Origin: Paraflavitalea devenefica
GTDB lineage: Bacteria; Bacteroidota; Bacteroidia; Chitinophagales; Chitinophagaceae
Direction: 5' to 3'
Assembly: GCF_011759375.1 (NCBI RefSeq)
Contig: NZ_JAARML010000002.1
Location: forward strand, 1,364,001 to 1,428,000
DNA: 64,000 nt
Every line of letters begins with the position of its first letter. Position 1 is the stretch's first letter. Shown here one piece after another: positions 33,246 to 41,060 of this stretch. Under the pieces are notes generated by a model, which did no database searches, had not been told where the DNA came from, and saw nothing but the letters and a program-made list of their open reading frames with translations. Made by a program: the position numbers and the translations under genes.

Positions 33246-34133
33246 ATGATTGAATATCTAAGCCCTGATAGGATTGCCAATGCTATTGTAATGGATAGTT
33301 CCTTTAATGGAGCCTCATTGATTGTAGAAGGAAGAAGGGATTTTCTTTTTTTTCATAAATTTATCTCTCATAAAAGTTGTCAAATTCAAATTGCATTCGG
33401 CAAATTGTTTGTTATCGAAGTTGTTAAGATTCTAAGTCAAAGGAAATTTGAGAGAGGGTTGGGAATAATAGATCGAGATTTTGGATTCCTGCTAAAGCAA
33501 ACTTTTGAAAATGACTATTTAATTGAATGCGACTATCATGATATAGAAATGTCTATATTAGATTCCCCTTGCTTCGATACAATTGTTGCCACACATTGTA
33601 GTCCCGAAAAAATGTCGTCTTTATTCTCAAAATCTTCATTGCATTTAAAAAACAAACTTCTTGAACTGATTACTCCTTTAGGTAACCTAAAATTAGCTAA
33701 CCAACTACATGATTTAGGGTTGGTATTTAAACCTCAAAAACCTGAAGGGAATGCTTTGCCATACTCAGATTTCATAGATACCAAAACGTTTACATATTTA
33801 GGACATGATAAAATGGTTTCTTCCGTATTCAATTTTTCTGTTGCTAAATCGAGTAAAATAGTTTCTAAAGATGTTATAAAAACTAAACTGGTTGAAATTG
33901 AAAGTAAGTACTACGATTTAATGCATTTATGCAATGGTCATGATTTTACATTTGTTTTCCAACTAAGCCTAAAGAAAAAGATTGGTCAAGGTGACAGCTC
34001 TGAAATAAGCCCGAAGGCTGTAGAGCAAAATTTGATTCTTGGCTATGATTCTTCTTATTTTATTCAAACAACATTGTATAATAAGATCAAAAATTGGGAA
34101 ACCAAGAATAAGTTAAAAGTTCTTGCATTTTAA
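33246..34133 (+). CDS. DUF4435 TOPRIM-like effector, AriB-like (PARIS family)
   Basis: A 295-residue protein with TOPRIM-type acidic motifs: LIVEGRRDFLFF (E28, D32), GIIDRDFGF (D76, D78) and CDYHDIEMSIL (D99, E101). E28 lies where the AriB catalytic glutamate is described. In PARIS, AriB is released from AriA on infection and acts as a toxic tRNA nuclease causing abortive infection. The C-terminal half (about 150-295, rich in Lys and Asn) has no recognised motif. Ten bases separate it from the ATPase gene, indicating one transcript. Very AT-rich, like its partner. Confidence 0.75.
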   Translation: MIEYLSPDRIANAIVMDSSFNGASLIVEGRRDFLFFHKFISHKSCQIQIAFGKLFVIEVVKILSQRKFERGLGIIDRDFGFLLKQTFENDYLIECDYHDIEMSILDSPCFDTIVATHCSPEKMSSLFSKSSLHLKNKLLELITPLGNLKLANQLHDLGLVFKPQKPEGNALPYSDFIDTKTFTYLGHDKMVSSVFNFSVAKSSKIVSKDVIKTKLVEIESKYYDLMHLCNGHDFTFVFQLSLKKKIGQGDSSEISPKAVEQNLILGYDSSYFIQTTLYNKIKNWETKNKLKVLAF

Positions 34134-34154
34134 AATTTCAAGCGAGCTGCAAAT

Positions 34155-34268
34155 ATGTTTACAAGTTATAATATTAATTCTACTGAGTTATCTAAAAAAT
34201 TTCGACTGACAATTTGTATGTCAAATGATTTCCGTGACATGGCACTATCTATAATTCGTAGAAGGTAA
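34155..34268 (+). CDS. Doubtful 37-codon leader ORF
   Basis: ATG at 34155 (MFTSYNINSTELSKKFRLTI and so on, ending SIIRRR) runs to TAA at 34266. It is in the same frame as the large gene downstream, with GTG directly after the stop. It could be a leader peptide, a separate small gene or the 5' end of a once longer protein. No family recognised. Confidence 0.2.
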   Translation: MFTSYNINSTELSKKFRLTICMSNDFRDMALSIIRRR

Positions 34269-34298
34269 GTGTTGTATATATCAAAATGCCTAATTACG

Positions 34299-35462
34299 AT
34301 GATTATTCGGAAAGATTTAAACTTGGATGACAGAATATGTCAAAGGTTACGAATATTAGCCGCATTAAAAACCGCGTCATTAAGGTTAGGATTGGGGCTA
34401 AATCAATTACCAGGAAAATTTAAAGGGATAGATAAAAATGTCATTCACTTAATGGCGGGAATGCTTGTTGTTTCAGACTCGTTAGGACTGGATTTGCCTG
34501 GAGAATATGTGTTACCCGATCCTGAAGAAAAAAATCCTGTGAAATCTATCTTTGATCATTTTGGGGACAAAAACTATTTACATCAAGCTGTTTTTGATAA
34601 GTATGGTCAATCATACTCATTGGTCTTTATTGTTGTTGAAATTACTAATATCATTTATGATTTATCGTCAATTGACTTTAAGACTAAATCAAAAGGTCGC
34701 ATTCTGGATAAAAAGCTTATGTTGTGGTTTTTAAATGAGTTGTCAGTTTTATTGCTGAATCAAATCATTCCAATAAAAAACTACTTTGGAGAAAACTTAC
34801 AGTTAATTTTTTTGAAACTTATATCATTGATTAAGAACTTAAAGCAGAATGATCAATTACAAGAAGTGTCTGACATTTCAAGAGAGTTGTCAGATAGTTT
34901 ACTTCCAGAATCTATAACAATCTATCGAAGGATTGAAATTTTAAAGCCACTATTGGAGAAATTGATGCTATGTCCTGTAGGAATAAAAGGGTGGAAAGCT
35001 TATGAAGAAATTTGCTTTGAAATTCTGAACTTTTTATTTGTTCCTCCTTTTTCCGAGATTAATATTCAACATAGAAATCTAAGTGGAACTCAAAGAAAGG
35101 ATGCGTTGCTACTTAATAATATCTATGATTCTGGATTTTGGAATTCGATTCGATCTGAATTTGGATCGAAACAAATTGTTTTTGAGTTTAAAAATGTAAA
35201 AAAGATACGTTCCCAAGATATTGGACAAATATATCGTTACCTATCAAAAACTAACATTGGCCGGTTCGGAATAATACTTACCAGAAATGCTCCTACCAAA
35301 GCAATATTAGAACATTTACGCGAGGCTTATCATGAAGAACAAAAACTTATAATTGTTATTCATGACGCATTTTTGAAGCAGTTGATGTATGAGATTGTGT
35401 ATTTTGGAAATTGTGAAGGCGCGCTATCACGGTTTAAAGGTTCTTGGGAAAGCATATTTTAA
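34299..35462 (+). CDS. Unknown protein with PD-(D/E)XK nuclease-like C-terminus
   Basis: About 387 residues from the ATG at 34299 (a GTG at 34269 adds ten). The N-terminal 230 residues are mostly helical and match no family I know. The C-terminal part (about 235-350) shows the restriction-endonuclease-like order: YEEICFEILNFLF helix, RKDALLL (D268), then IVFEFKNVKK (E296, K298) and a helix DIGQIYRYLSK with tyrosine, followed by FGIILTRNAP. D-(x27)-ExK fits a PD-(D/E)XK core. It lies 165 bp after the AriB-like gene on the same strand with the same AT-rich composition. It could be a third component or an independent nuclease. Confidence 0.65.
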   Translation: MIIRKDLNLDDRICQRLRILAALKTASLRLGLGLNQLPGKFKGIDKNVIHLMAGMLVVSDSLGLDLPGEYVLPDPEEKNPVKSIFDHFGDKNYLHQAVFDKYGQSYSLVFIVVEITNIIYDLSSIDFKTKSKGRILDKKLMLWFLNELSVLLLNQIIPIKNYFGENLQLIFLKLISLIKNLKQNDQLQEVSDISRELSDSLLPESITIYRRIEILKPLLEKLMLCPVGIKGWKAYEEICFEILNFLFVPPFSEINIQHRNLSGTQRKDALLLNNIYDSGFWNSIRSEFGSKQIVFEFKNVKKIRSQDIGQIYRYLSKTNIGRFGIILTRNAPTKAILEHLREAYHEEQKLIIVIHDAFLKQLMYEIVYFGNCEGALSRFKGSWESIF

Positions 35463-35827
35463 CTCAAGTTGAACGATTGATTCAGGTTATATAAAAGGCA
35501 TATACGGTATTGCTGATTAAGTTAGATGACCGGATCATATTGAATCAAATTATGCTGAAACGTATACCTAAAAATGGTTTCAGCTTGTATTGGTTTAATT
35601 TCATTGGTATAATTTACTACTTTGGTAACAATAAGCTCTTTGCTTGCAATACTCAAAATTTCCTGTGATTTGTTGTTTGGGTAATGGCTATTATTAATTG
35701 GATGAAATATGCTATGGGTACAAGTTTATGAGAAATCTGCTTTCTCCCGTTCAGGACCGAAAAAGACATTTTTTATCTTTATCGAAAATTTTCTGTCTTT
35801 GCCCTTTTCCTAATTCCCAGCTTTATC
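35463..35827. other. AT-rich intergenic end of the island
   Basis: No gene or clear hairpin seen. Composition returns to the local average at the enolase stop (35828), which marks the right edge of the AT-rich block. Confidence 0.5.
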
Positions 35828-37102
35828 CTACTCAAAAAACGGCACGCCCGGTATCGCATACTTCTTCATCCCCGCTTCATTGATCTCTACGCCGATACCC
35901 GGTTTATCCGATACCGTGATAAAACTGTCCTTTACCCATTCACCTTCAAAAGTCACAATCTCCTTGAACATAGGCTGGGTATGAAAGTAAGACTGCCATT
36001 CCATGATCATGAAGTTGGGAACTGAGGCGCACACATGCGCGCAGGCCATGGCACCCAGGAACGAAGCCACCATGTGGGGCGCAAAAGGTACATAGTATAA
36101 ATTGGCGAGGTTGGCAATGCGCTGCCCTTCGCCCAGGCCGCCACACTTTTGCAGGTCGGGCATGACGATGTCTACTGCGCCGATCTCCAGCATCCTTCGG
36201 AAACCATACGCCAGGTAATGGTTCTCGCCGGCACAGATGGGCGTGCTGGTGGATTCGGTGATCAGTTTATAGGCTTCTACATTCTCCGCCGGTACCGGCT
36301 CTTCCAGCCACATCAGGTTTAATGGCTCCACCCGTTTGGCAATGGCCTGTGCAGTTACTGCATCATAACGGCCGTGCATGTCGGCACAGATGTCGATGTT
36401 GGGACCTACTGCCTCCCGGGCGGCAGCCAGTTGATCGTACATGCGTTGCAGCTCGGCCGGACTGGCAGTCCAGTTGTACCAATCGTATTTGTTGGGATCG
36501 TTGGCCTGGTCCAGGTCGAACTTGATGGCATTGAAGCCCATCTTCCTGGCGTTTTTAGCGGCTTCGGCAAAGTCAGCAGGTTTGGGCAGGTTGCGCTGGT
36601 ACAATGCGGTATCGCAATACACACGCACCTTGTCGCGGAATTTGCCGCCCAGCAACTGGTACACCGGCAGTTTCAGGGCTTTACCCGCGAGGTCCCACAA
36701 GGCCGATTCGATGGCCGACAATACTGCTACATACATGCCCGACTGCGCTCCCTGGAAGAAACCCGACTTGCGGATGTCTTCAAAGAGCCGGTGCACATTC
36801 AGCGGATTTTTTCCTTTGATGCGCTCGCCGAAATTCTTCACGAGATGATAAGTGCCGGGAATGGCATCCACGCCTTCACCACATCCCCAGATATCCTGGT
36901 TGCTGTATATTTTTACGAAGAGGCTGCCCCTGATGTAACCGCATTTCACGTCGGTGATCTTGAGGTCGGAGGGGGGAGAACTCTTGGGCGTGCGGTCTAT
37001 TGCCTGTTCATATTCCTTGCCGAAGGAAGATAAGGAGGCCAATGGTGTCATGGCGGCTGCGATAGCGGCCTTGGTTATGAATGATCTGCGTGAGTTTGTC
37101 AT
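35828..37102 (-). CDS. Tat-exported enolase-superfamily (mandelate racemase/muconate lactonising-type) protein
   Basis: A 424-residue enzyme with a Tat signal (NSRRSFITKAA, then a hydrophobic stretch). The N-terminal capping domain (about 45-170) is followed by a TIM barrel. The metal ligands are an aspartate in ICADMHG (about 240), a glutamate in MWLEEPVP and a glutamate in ICAGENHY, followed by HMVASFLGA. This subgroup contains D-galactonate-type sugar-acid dehydratases and epimerases. It is the last gene of the minus-strand sugar-acid operon. A relic of a close paralogue's 3' end is found at 16905-16966. Export of a catabolic dehydratase is unusual. Confidence 0.88.
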   Translation of the reverse strand: MTNSRRSFITKAAIAAAMTPLASLSSFGKEYEQAIDRTPKSSPPSDLKITDVKCGYIRGSLFVKIYSNQDIWGCGEGVDAIPGTYHLVKNFGERIKGKNPLNVHRLFEDIRKSGFFQGAQSGMYVAVLSAIESALWDLAGKALKLPVYQLLGGKFRDKVRVYCDTALYQRNLPKPADFAEAAKNARKMGFNAIKFDLDQANDPNKYDWYNWTASPAELQRMYDQLAAAREAVGPNIDICADMHGRYDAVTAQAIAKRVEPLNLMWLEEPVPAENVEAYKLITESTSTPICAGENHYLAYGFRRMLEIGAVDIVMPDLQKCGGLGEGQRIANLANLYYVPFAPHMVASFLGAMACAHVCASVPNFMIMEWQSYFHTQPMFKEIVTFEGEWVKDSFITVSDKPGIGVEINEAGMKKYAIPGVPFFE

Positions 37103-37125
37103 TGCATGTTGTTTTTTAGTATTGG

Positions 37126-37172
37126 GTTGCCGGAGGCAACAAAATAGAGCTTCGGAGCTACAAGCTCCGAAG
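37126..37172. repeat. Two small hairpins in the operon gap
   Basis: gttgcc / ggcaac (37126-37140) and cttcggagc / gctccgaag (37150-37172) lie between the RraA and enolase genes. Neither has a T-run; they may set differential mRNA stability. Confidence 0.6.
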
Positions 37173-37180
37173 AGCAGCCT

Positions 37181-38131
37181 TTACCAGGTACGGTCTTTCA
37201 GGAACTGCTGAATGGTCTCTTTCGGCACTGGCAGTTCATTGATGTGGTCATTGACCCATTTGGAAAAGTCCTTTTCAATCTCGTCCGTCCACCGGGCATC
37301 GATCTGGCCGGCGGTGTATTTGCCTTCCCGCAGCCGCTGGTGACCAAACATGTCGCGCAGGCGAACAATTTCTGAAGTGGTACACACTTTCTCCGCGAGG
37401 TGCGGCGGCACAAATACCACTACGCCCAATTTGCCCAATACCACATCACCCGGCATTACGGTCACGGTGCGAATGCGCGTGGGCTTGTTAATGCCAACGA
37501 TCATGGTGTTCAGATCGCCCGGCGGATTATGATAGGAAGGATCATAGCTGGTATAATAGGAGGTGAAGCCGCCTATTTCTTTGAGTCCTTCTACATCCCG
37601 GAGCGCGCCATCGTACACAATGCCATTGCCGGTGCGGGCATAGATGGCGTTGCCCACATTATCGCCAATGGTAGGTCCGTTCCGGTGTGCGCCAAACTGA
37701 TCGGCCACGTATACATCTCCTTTCACCAATATATCCACCGGCCAGGTGTTCTGTCCGCGTTTCCCTTTTTTCTTACCTAGGGTATCAATGGCTTTCCACA
37801 CATCGGGCCTTGCGGGCATGAACATAGCCGTAACGGCTCTTCCCACCAGCACGCTATCGGGATTGATGACCTGCCAATGCTCGGCTACCTGGTAGCCATA
37901 ACTGGCATTTTTCATGACGGCCCAGGCTTCTTCCACACTGACCTGTTTCATGCGTTCGAGGATCTTATCCGGCACTTTGGGCCTTCCATCGGGAAACCGT
38001 TCCCCTTTCCATTCGGGCGTTAAGGCTACCAGTTCTTCTTTGCTGATCTGCACTTCCTGTGCAGTGGTGTATTCACAAAGGATCGTTATGAGGAGTAAGG
38101 TGATCCCGCTTTTTAAAAGATGCATAAGCAA
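37181..38131 (-). CDS. Exported RraA-family (HMG/CHA aldolase-like) protein, copy 1
   Basis: A 316-residue protein with a signal peptide (cleaved near YTTAQ). The RraA/aldolase fold shows the conserved GDNVGNAIYARTGNGIVYDG and ALRDVEGLKE, with the Arg-Asp pair that binds substrate and metal in 4-hydroxy-4-methyl-2-oxoglutarate aldolases. An N-terminal extension (ELVALTPEWKGERFPDGRPK) is shared with copy 2 at 41061. Family members cleave 2-keto-4-hydroxy acids to pyruvate. Here it probably acts on a product of the adjacent enolase-family dehydratase. It lies in the same operon, 78 bases before that gene. Confidence 0.85.
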   Translation of the reverse strand: MLMHLLKSGITLLLITILCEYTTAQEVQISKEELVALTPEWKGERFPDGRPKVPDKILERMKQVSVEEAWAVMKNASYGYQVAEHWQVINPDSVLVGRAVTAMFMPARPDVWKAIDTLGKKKGKRGQNTWPVDILVKGDVYVADQFGAHRNGPTIGDNVGNAIYARTGNGIVYDGALRDVEGLKEIGGFTSYYTSYDPSYHNPPGDLNTMIVGINKPTRIRTVTVMPGDVVLGKLGVVVFVPPHLAEKVCTTSEIVRLRDMFGHQRLREGKYTAGQIDARWTDEIEKDFSKWVNDHINELPVPKETIQQFLKDRTW

Positions 38132-38145
38132 GCATTTGAAGTGAG

Positions 38146-39258
38146 TTAATTTTTTACAATGACGGCTTCAGGAACAACCTTTTTGTCTTCTCCGGGCGGA
38201 TGGTTGTGCCACCAACTGGCCAGCGAAGAACCGGTGATGTTCATCACAGGTCCAAAGATGGCAGGCGCGAGTCCGGCAGTAGCCAGCTTGCCCATGGCCA
38301 GCGCGAGTCCGGATGCCAGGCCCGCATTCTGCATCCCTACCTCCAGGGCAATGGTGCGGCAATCCCTTTCGTGAAAATGCAGCAGCCTGGCCGACCAATA
38401 ACCCATGAAATAGCCCAGTACATTGTGTAGCAGCACAGCAATGAGCAATAAAGCGCCTACCTGCAACAGGTTGTCCCTGCCGGCGGCGGTGATGATGGTG
38501 AGGATAATGGCAATACCCCCCATAGACAATAAAGGCATGGCTTTATCGAGCCATTTGGATTTTCCGTGCAGGAGATAATGAAACGCCAGACCAGCCGCTA
38601 CCGGAATGATCACGATCTTGGTAATATCCCACACCATACCCCAGAAATTAATGTCTACAAAGCTGCCGCCCAGCAGTCGCATGAGCAGCGGCGTTAAGAA
38701 AGGCGCTACCATGGTGGAAATAGTGGTGACCGATACGGATAAGGCCAGGTTGCCCTTGGCCAGGTAACACATTACGTTGGAGGCGAGTCCGCTGGGGCAG
38801 CAGCCTACCAGGATGATGCCGGCAGCAATTTCATTGGGAAAGTTGAATAGCTTGGCCACGGCAAACCCTACCAGTGGCATGATCACGTAATGGCATACAA
38901 CGCCTACAATGATGCCTTTGGGCATGCGCAGCACATTGGCAAAATCTTTCAGGCTTAATTCCGTACCCATGCCAAACATGATGATCTGCAACAAAGGAAT
39001 GATGAGGCCCGATAGTTTAAAGCTGCCGATGGTTTTGAAATGCTGGGGATGATACATGGCGAGGCTCACAACCGCCATGATCATGAGCGTATAGGTAAGC
39101 CCTTTTAGCAAAGGGTGTTGCCGGAAGGCCAGCGCCAGACTTACAAAGAACAAGAGCAATAGCCAGCCACCCCATTGATGTTGTTGCTGCAGGGCCAGTA
39201 TGCAGTACACGATTAAAAGAACAGCCGATGTGAGGTAGTAGACCGTAGAACGTTTCAT
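38146..39258 (-). CDS. BASS-family (bile acid:sodium symporter-type) transporter
   Basis: A 370-residue inner-membrane protein with about ten hydrophobic segments. The signature segments GTELSLKDF, GIILVGCCPSGLASNVMCYL and EVGMQNAGLASGLAL are those of the SBF/BASS family, which cotransport organic acids with sodium. Position within the sugar-acid operon, only 14 bases from the RraA gene, suggests it carries the keto acid or sugar acid of this pathway. It starts MKRSTVYYLTS; a REP-like hairpin lies directly upstream. Confidence 0.87.
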   Translation of the reverse strand: MKRSTVYYLTSAVLLIVYCILALQQQHQWGGWLLLLFFVSLALAFRQHPLLKGLTYTLMIMAVVSLAMYHPQHFKTIGSFKLSGLIIPLLQIIMFGMGTELSLKDFANVLRMPKGIIVGVVCHYVIMPLVGFAVAKLFNFPNEIAAGIILVGCCPSGLASNVMCYLAKGNLALSVSVTTISTMVAPFLTPLLMRLLGGSFVDINFWGMVWDITKIVIIPVAAGLAFHYLLHGKSKWLDKAMPLLSMGGIAIILTIITAAGRDNLLQVGALLLIAVLLHNVLGYFMGYWSARLLHFHERDCRTIALEVGMQNAGLASGLALAMGKLATAGLAPAIFGPVMNITGSSLASWWHNHPPGEDKKVVPEAVIVKN

Positions 39259-39300
39259 GTGGCAATGCGTTTGGTTGTTGTAAGATATTTCTCCTTAGAC

Positions 39301-39337
39301 CAGGGTGAGCCGCCTTTGGAAGGCGACCCACCCTTTG
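39301..39337. repeat. REP-like hairpin repeat, copy 1
   Basis: A 37-base element forming an imperfect hairpin (gggtgagccgcctt / aaggcgacccaccc, loop tgg). Its second copy is at 44575-44611. They differ at two positions that pair with each other (G-C here, A-T there). Confidence 0.75.
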
Positions 39338-39339
39338 CA

Positions 39340-40836
39340 TCAACTCCAGGTGCGGTCATGCGAGCGTACATCATTCCATTGGGGCGTGGGCTCAAAATAG
39401 GTTTTGTCGGAGGCGTGCAGGTGCTGCTTCACTACCTCCTCATTTAATTCAATGCCCAGCCCGGGAGCCGTTAACGGAAGGTTGCCAAAGCCTTTGGTGA
39501 TCAGTTTTCTTCCATCGGTTGTTTTCACGAGGTCTTCCCACCAGGGCAGGTCAACGGAGTGATGCTCCAGTGATAGGAAGTTTTGTGTGGCGGCGGCACA
39601 ATGCACACTGGCCATGAAGGAGACCGGGGTGCCGGCCTGGTGCATGGCCATCGCTATGCCATTTTCTTCTGCATAATCACCGATCCGTTTGGTCTCCAGC
39701 AACCCGCCGGAAGAAGCAAGGTCGGGGTGCACAATATCAACGGCCCTTTTGTCAATTAAAGCTTTGAATCCTTTCAGCAGGAATATGTCTTCACCGGTAA
39801 GGCAGGGGGTTTCCAATGCATCGCTCAATGTTTTCCATTGATCGGTCAACTCCCAGGACACTACATCTTCCAGCCAGGCCAGCCGGTATTTTTCCAGTGC
39901 TCTCCCGAGACGTATGCCATTGTTCAAATCAAAATGGCCATAGTGGTCGGTGGAAATGGGCGTTTCATAGCCCACCATGCTGCGTACATTTTCTACAACG
40001 TTGGCCAACTCTGCCAGTCCTTTGTCCGTGATCTGTATCTGTGTGAACGGATGCAGGGTATTGGCGTAGGACATCGGATTGTTCATGTCGCCCCATTGCG
40101 CCAGGTTGCCCTGGGCATTGCGCCACATATCGGCATTGACCAATGTACCCGGCTTGTTCTTCAATTCATTGATGGATACATCCATTTTCAACCAGGTGTA
40201 GCCCTGGTCTTTCATCCGGTAATTAATGAGTTTCTTTTGCGCTTCGGGCGAGCCTGCTTCCGGCGTATCTGCATACAATCTTACCTTATCACGGTAGCGG
40301 CCACCCAGTAATTGCCAGGCGGGTACATTGTAGGCCTTGCCACAGATGTCCCACAAAGCCATTTCCACGGCGCACACGCCACCGGCTTGTCTGGCCTGTC
40401 CGCCAAACTGTCTTATTTTCTTGAACAGCATTTCCACGTTGCAGGGATTTTCACCCAGCAGCCGGCTTTTGAGCAGTAAGGCATAACGTACGTCGGCCCC
40501 GTCCCTTACCTCGCCCAATCCATAAATACCCTGGTTGGTGTCAATGCGTATGATGGCTGTTCTTCCCAGCACGGTGGTGACGCAGTAACGCATGTCGGTT
40601 ATCTTCAGATCGGAAGGAGCGGAGTTCCGGCTTACCTTTTGCGTGCTTTGCGCCACGATGTCTTCGATGGGCGACAACATACAGGCGCCACCCAATGTAA
40701 TGCCACCCAAGGCGGATCGTTTTATAAAAGAACGGCGACTGTTGGGTGGTGAATCATTAGTAGAGAGATGACTATCTGGAGCGGGGGACGGGTCTTTCAA
40801 ACCCAGTTTGGTGAGGAATTTTTGTGATGGTGTCAT
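39340..40836 (-). CDS. Tat-exported enolase-superfamily protein, second copy
   Basis: A 498-residue protein with a Tat signal placed unusually late: 30 residues precede NSRRSFIKRSALGG, so the true start may be a later codon or the extra segment is genuine. The barrel has metal ligands in ISTDHYGHF, AWLEDVVSWE and LTGEDIFLLKGF, preceded by a lysine-bearing strand WLKMDVS. The aspartate/glutamate/glutamate set is intact. It is a distant paralogue of the protein at 35828 and lies in the same operon. Probable sugar-acid or lactone dehydratase/epimerase acting outside the cytoplasm. Confidence 0.87.
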   Translation of the reverse strand: MTPSQKFLTKLGLKDPSPAPDSHLSTNDSPPNSRRSFIKRSALGGITLGGACMLSPIEDIVAQSTQKVSRNSAPSDLKITDMRYCVTTVLGRTAIIRIDTNQGIYGLGEVRDGADVRYALLLKSRLLGENPCNVEMLFKKIRQFGGQARQAGGVCAVEMALWDICGKAYNVPAWQLLGGRYRDKVRLYADTPEAGSPEAQKKLINYRMKDQGYTWLKMDVSINELKNKPGTLVNADMWRNAQGNLAQWGDMNNPMSYANTLHPFTQIQITDKGLAELANVVENVRSMVGYETPISTDHYGHFDLNNGIRLGRALEKYRLAWLEDVVSWELTDQWKTLSDALETPCLTGEDIFLLKGFKALIDKRAVDIVHPDLASSGGLLETKRIGDYAEENGIAMAMHQAGTPVSFMASVHCAAATQNFLSLEHHSVDLPWWEDLVKTTDGRKLITKGFGNLPLTAPGLGIELNEEVVKQHLHASDKTYFEPTPQWNDVRSHDRTWS

Positions 40837-40872
40837 ATAGGATAATTTAATTGTTATGATTGGTTAAGTGAT

Positions 40873-41052
40873 GTCGGAAGTCTGAGGTCTGAGGTCTGAA
40901 GTCTGAGGTCTGAAGTCTGAAGTCTGAAGTCTGAAGTCTGAAGTCTGAAGTCTGAAGTCTGAAGTCCGAAGTCCGAAGTCTGAGGTCCGAGAATTGCGAA
41001 ACTTGAGCATTTACGTTCTATCTGACCTCAGACTTCAGACCTCCGACTTCTG
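40873..41052. repeat. Heptamer tandem array GTCTGAR with inverted units
   Basis: Seventeen in-phase 7-base units (consensus GTCTGAA or GTCTGAG) run from 40873 to 40991. After a 29-base spacer, four units follow in opposite orientation (41021-41052). The inverted units can pair with the array to form a long stem. It lies between two genes of one operon. Confidence 0.92.
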
Positions 41053-41060
41053 CCTTCGTC

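Noticed and set aside
31856..34133. Reading the ATPase/DUF4435 pair as Gabija or a retron
   Set aside because: No UvrD-like helicase, reverse transcriptase or ncRNA is present; the second gene is DUF4435-like and not OLD-TOPRIM fused to the ATPase.
28350..35827. A complete integrative element spanning the island
   Set aside because: No integrase, transposase, direct repeats or tRNA attachment site was found at its edges; only composition and gene relics suggest transfer.
36374..37033. 219-codon plus-strand frame across the first enolase-type gene
   Set aside because: Shadow of the minus-strand enzyme; no recognisable domain.
40873..41052. CRISPR-like appearance of the heptamer array
   Set aside because: Units are 7 bp and contiguous, with no spacers and no cas genes nearby.
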